7,104 nucleotides of DNA from Limnochordia bacterium (GTDB taxonomy: Bacteria; Bacillota; Limnochordia; Darwinibacteriales; DTU012): positions 1 through 7,104 of the forward strand of contig SKHL01000062.1 of assembly GCA_007116995.1 (NCBI GenBank), in the 5' to 3' direction. Position 1 is the stretch's first letter. Every line of letters begins with the position of its first letter. A model generated the notes under the pieces. It was not told the DNA's origin, searched no databases, and saw only the letters and a program-made list of their open reading frames with translations. A program made the position numbers and the translations under genes. Below are positions 6,085 to 7,104 of this stretch, piece after piece.

Positions 6085-7104
6085 TTATTTTTTATTGATG
6101 GATAAAAATCGTCCTTTGATGATTTCCGCTTCCACCCTTTTGTTTCGAATTATCACCGTAATCTTCATTCCTGCTCTTGCATATTTCCTAGTTACATAGC
6201 CTAATGCAATGGAATGACCTGTAGAGGGTGAAATGGAACCACTGGTTATTTCACCAATTTCCTTATCATTATGGTAAATGGAATACCCCGTTCTAGCTAT
6301 GCCTCTTCCTAACAATCGCATACCAACCAGGCGTTTTTTCACACCGTCTACGTTTTGTTGCACCAAGCGAGCTTTACCCATAAACTCTGGCTTTTCAAAT
6401 GCTACAAACTTCGTCAATCCCGCCTCGAGTGGAGTAAGATCATCCCTTAGTTCTTGGCCATATAAGGGCATCCGCACCTCTAGACGTAATGTATCTCTAG
6501 CCCCTAAACCCACAGGTTTTATTCCGTAGGATTCACCAGCTACTAGTAGCTGATGCCATAAAGCTTGAGCTGTTTTATTCGGCAGATATAACTCAAATCC
6601 ATCTTCTCCGGTGTAACCTGTACGAGATATTCGGATCCAAGCATTAGAAAACTGACTATTGATGAAGCTATAATAGGGGATATCCACTAATTGTTCCGAA
6701 AAAACACTAGCGAGTACGGGCAACGCGTTCGGACCTTGTACCGCAAGTAACGCAGTCTCAGCCGACACATCCATTACTTCAGCCTCGTCCTTTTTATGGA
6801 AGTCCAACCATTGCTTATCCTTTGCTATATTAGCTGCATTTACTACTAAAAAAAACCCATCGGGGATACGATATACTAAAATATCGTCAATAATTCCTCC
6901 CTCTGATCCTAAGAGAAGGTTATATTGAATTTGCCCTTCAGTCAAGTGACTAAGATCATTGGATACCAACATATTTAGCATTTCCAGTGAATCCTTACCT
7001 TTAACTATAATTTCACCCATATGAGATAGATCAAATAGACCTACCTGGTTCCGCACACAATTATGCTCAGCTAGAATACCCGAATACTGAATGGGTAGTT
7101 CCCA
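6085..7104 (-). CDS. gcvT: Aminomethyltransferase (glycine cleavage T protein), 5' end outside window
   Basis: GcvT transfers the methylene group from aminomethyl-GcvH to tetrahydrofolate, releasing ammonia and 5,10-methylene-THF. The open frame reaches the right edge without a start: it begins WELPIQYSGILAEHNCVRNQ, a conserved region normally about 25 residues into the protein. The GTG at 7056 is therefore an internal valine, not the start. In the 339 visible residues are GLFDLSHMGE (22-31), the folate-site SEGGIIDDILVYR segment (67-79, with Asp73/Asp74), SRTGYTGEDGFELYLP (160-175), LGARDTLRLE (200-209) and TPLEAGLTKFV (224-234), then the C-terminal barrel with GEITSGSISPS. It is first of the visible gcvT-gcvH-gcvPA-gcvPB operon. 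The promoter, and a glycine riboswitch if there is one as in many Bacillota, would lie beyond the right edge. Confidence 0.96.
   Translation of the reverse strand, partial: WELPIQYSGILAEHNCVRNQVGLFDLSHMGEIIVKGKDSLEMLNMLVSNDLSHLTEGQIQYNLLLGSEGGIIDDILVYRIPDGFFLVVNAANIAKDKQWLDFHKKDEAEVMDVSAETALLAVQGPNALPVLASVFSEQLVDIPYYSFINSQFSNAWIRISRTGYTGEDGFELYLPNKTAQALWHQLLVAGESYGIKPVGLGARDTLRLEVRMPLYGQELRDDLTPLEAGLTKFVAFEKPEFMGKARLVQQNVDGVKKRLVGMRLLGRGIARTGYSIYHNDKEIGEITSGSISPSTGHSIALGYVTRKYARAGMKITVIIRNKRVEAEIIKGRFLSINKK

Noticed and set aside
5975..6199. Plus-strand 74-codon frame across the gcvH/gcvT junction, with hydrophobic stretches
   Set aside because: The apparent membrane-like residues are the antisense reading of gcvH and gcvT. 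There is no ribosome binding site and both genes opposite are certain.
6278..6529. Plus-strand 83-codon frame inside gcvT
   Set aside because: It is antisense to the conserved C-terminal half of GcvT and has no independent support.
7054..7056. GTG as the gcvT start codon
   Set aside because: The frame continues upstream to the window edge with conserved GcvT residues (WELPIQYSGILAEHN), so this GTG encodes an internal valine.

Overview
The window looks like chromosomal housekeeping DNA from a low-to-moderate GC Bacillota, most likely a Clostridia-type anaerobe. The evidence is the split two-subunit glycine decarboxylase (gcvPA/gcvPB), the DUF951 (YyzM-type) mini-protein close to ychF, the double P-loop ATPase of the PRK06851 type, strong AGGAGG-like ribosome binding sites, and TTG/GTG starts. 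This taxonomic reading is inference from gene content. I see no tRNA, rRNA, CRISPR array, insertion sequence, phage gene or attachment site.

Layout. At the left edge the first 37 codons of ychF (minus strand) run out of the window. A 249-nt spacer with one perfect 9-bp inverted repeat separates it from a 360-residue minus-strand ATPase that carries two tandem P-loop modules. Upstream of that lies a 60-residue DUF951 protein. These three genes point left and form a loose co-directional group (DUF951, ATPase, ychF), though a weak hairpin and the wide spacers mean they may not be one transcript. A 180-nt divergent promoter region separates them from the single plus-strand gene, a secreted SurA/PrsA-like parvulin peptidyl-prolyl isomerase with a TTG start. 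That gene converges on the next block, and a strong bidirectional terminator lies between them.

The right 4.2 kb is a minus-strand glycine cleavage operon, transcribed gcvT (5' end beyond the right edge), gcvH, gcvPA, gcvPB. Gene spacing is very tight: 14 nt, 2 nt, then an overlap. GcvPA plus GcvPB form the PLP-dependent P-protein that decarboxylates glycine. GcvH carries the aminomethyl group on its lipoyl lysine. GcvT transfers the one-carbon unit to tetrahydrofolate. The fourth component, dihydrolipoyl dehydrogenase (L-protein), is not downstream of gcvPB and must lie elsewhere.

Nothing here is clearly a new biological system. The points most worth a second look are the seven-G tract at the gcvPA/gcvPB junction, which probably acts as the gcvPB ribosome binding site and would fuse the two subunits if one G were lost, and the internally duplicated ATPase of unknown function lying between DUF951 and ychF.
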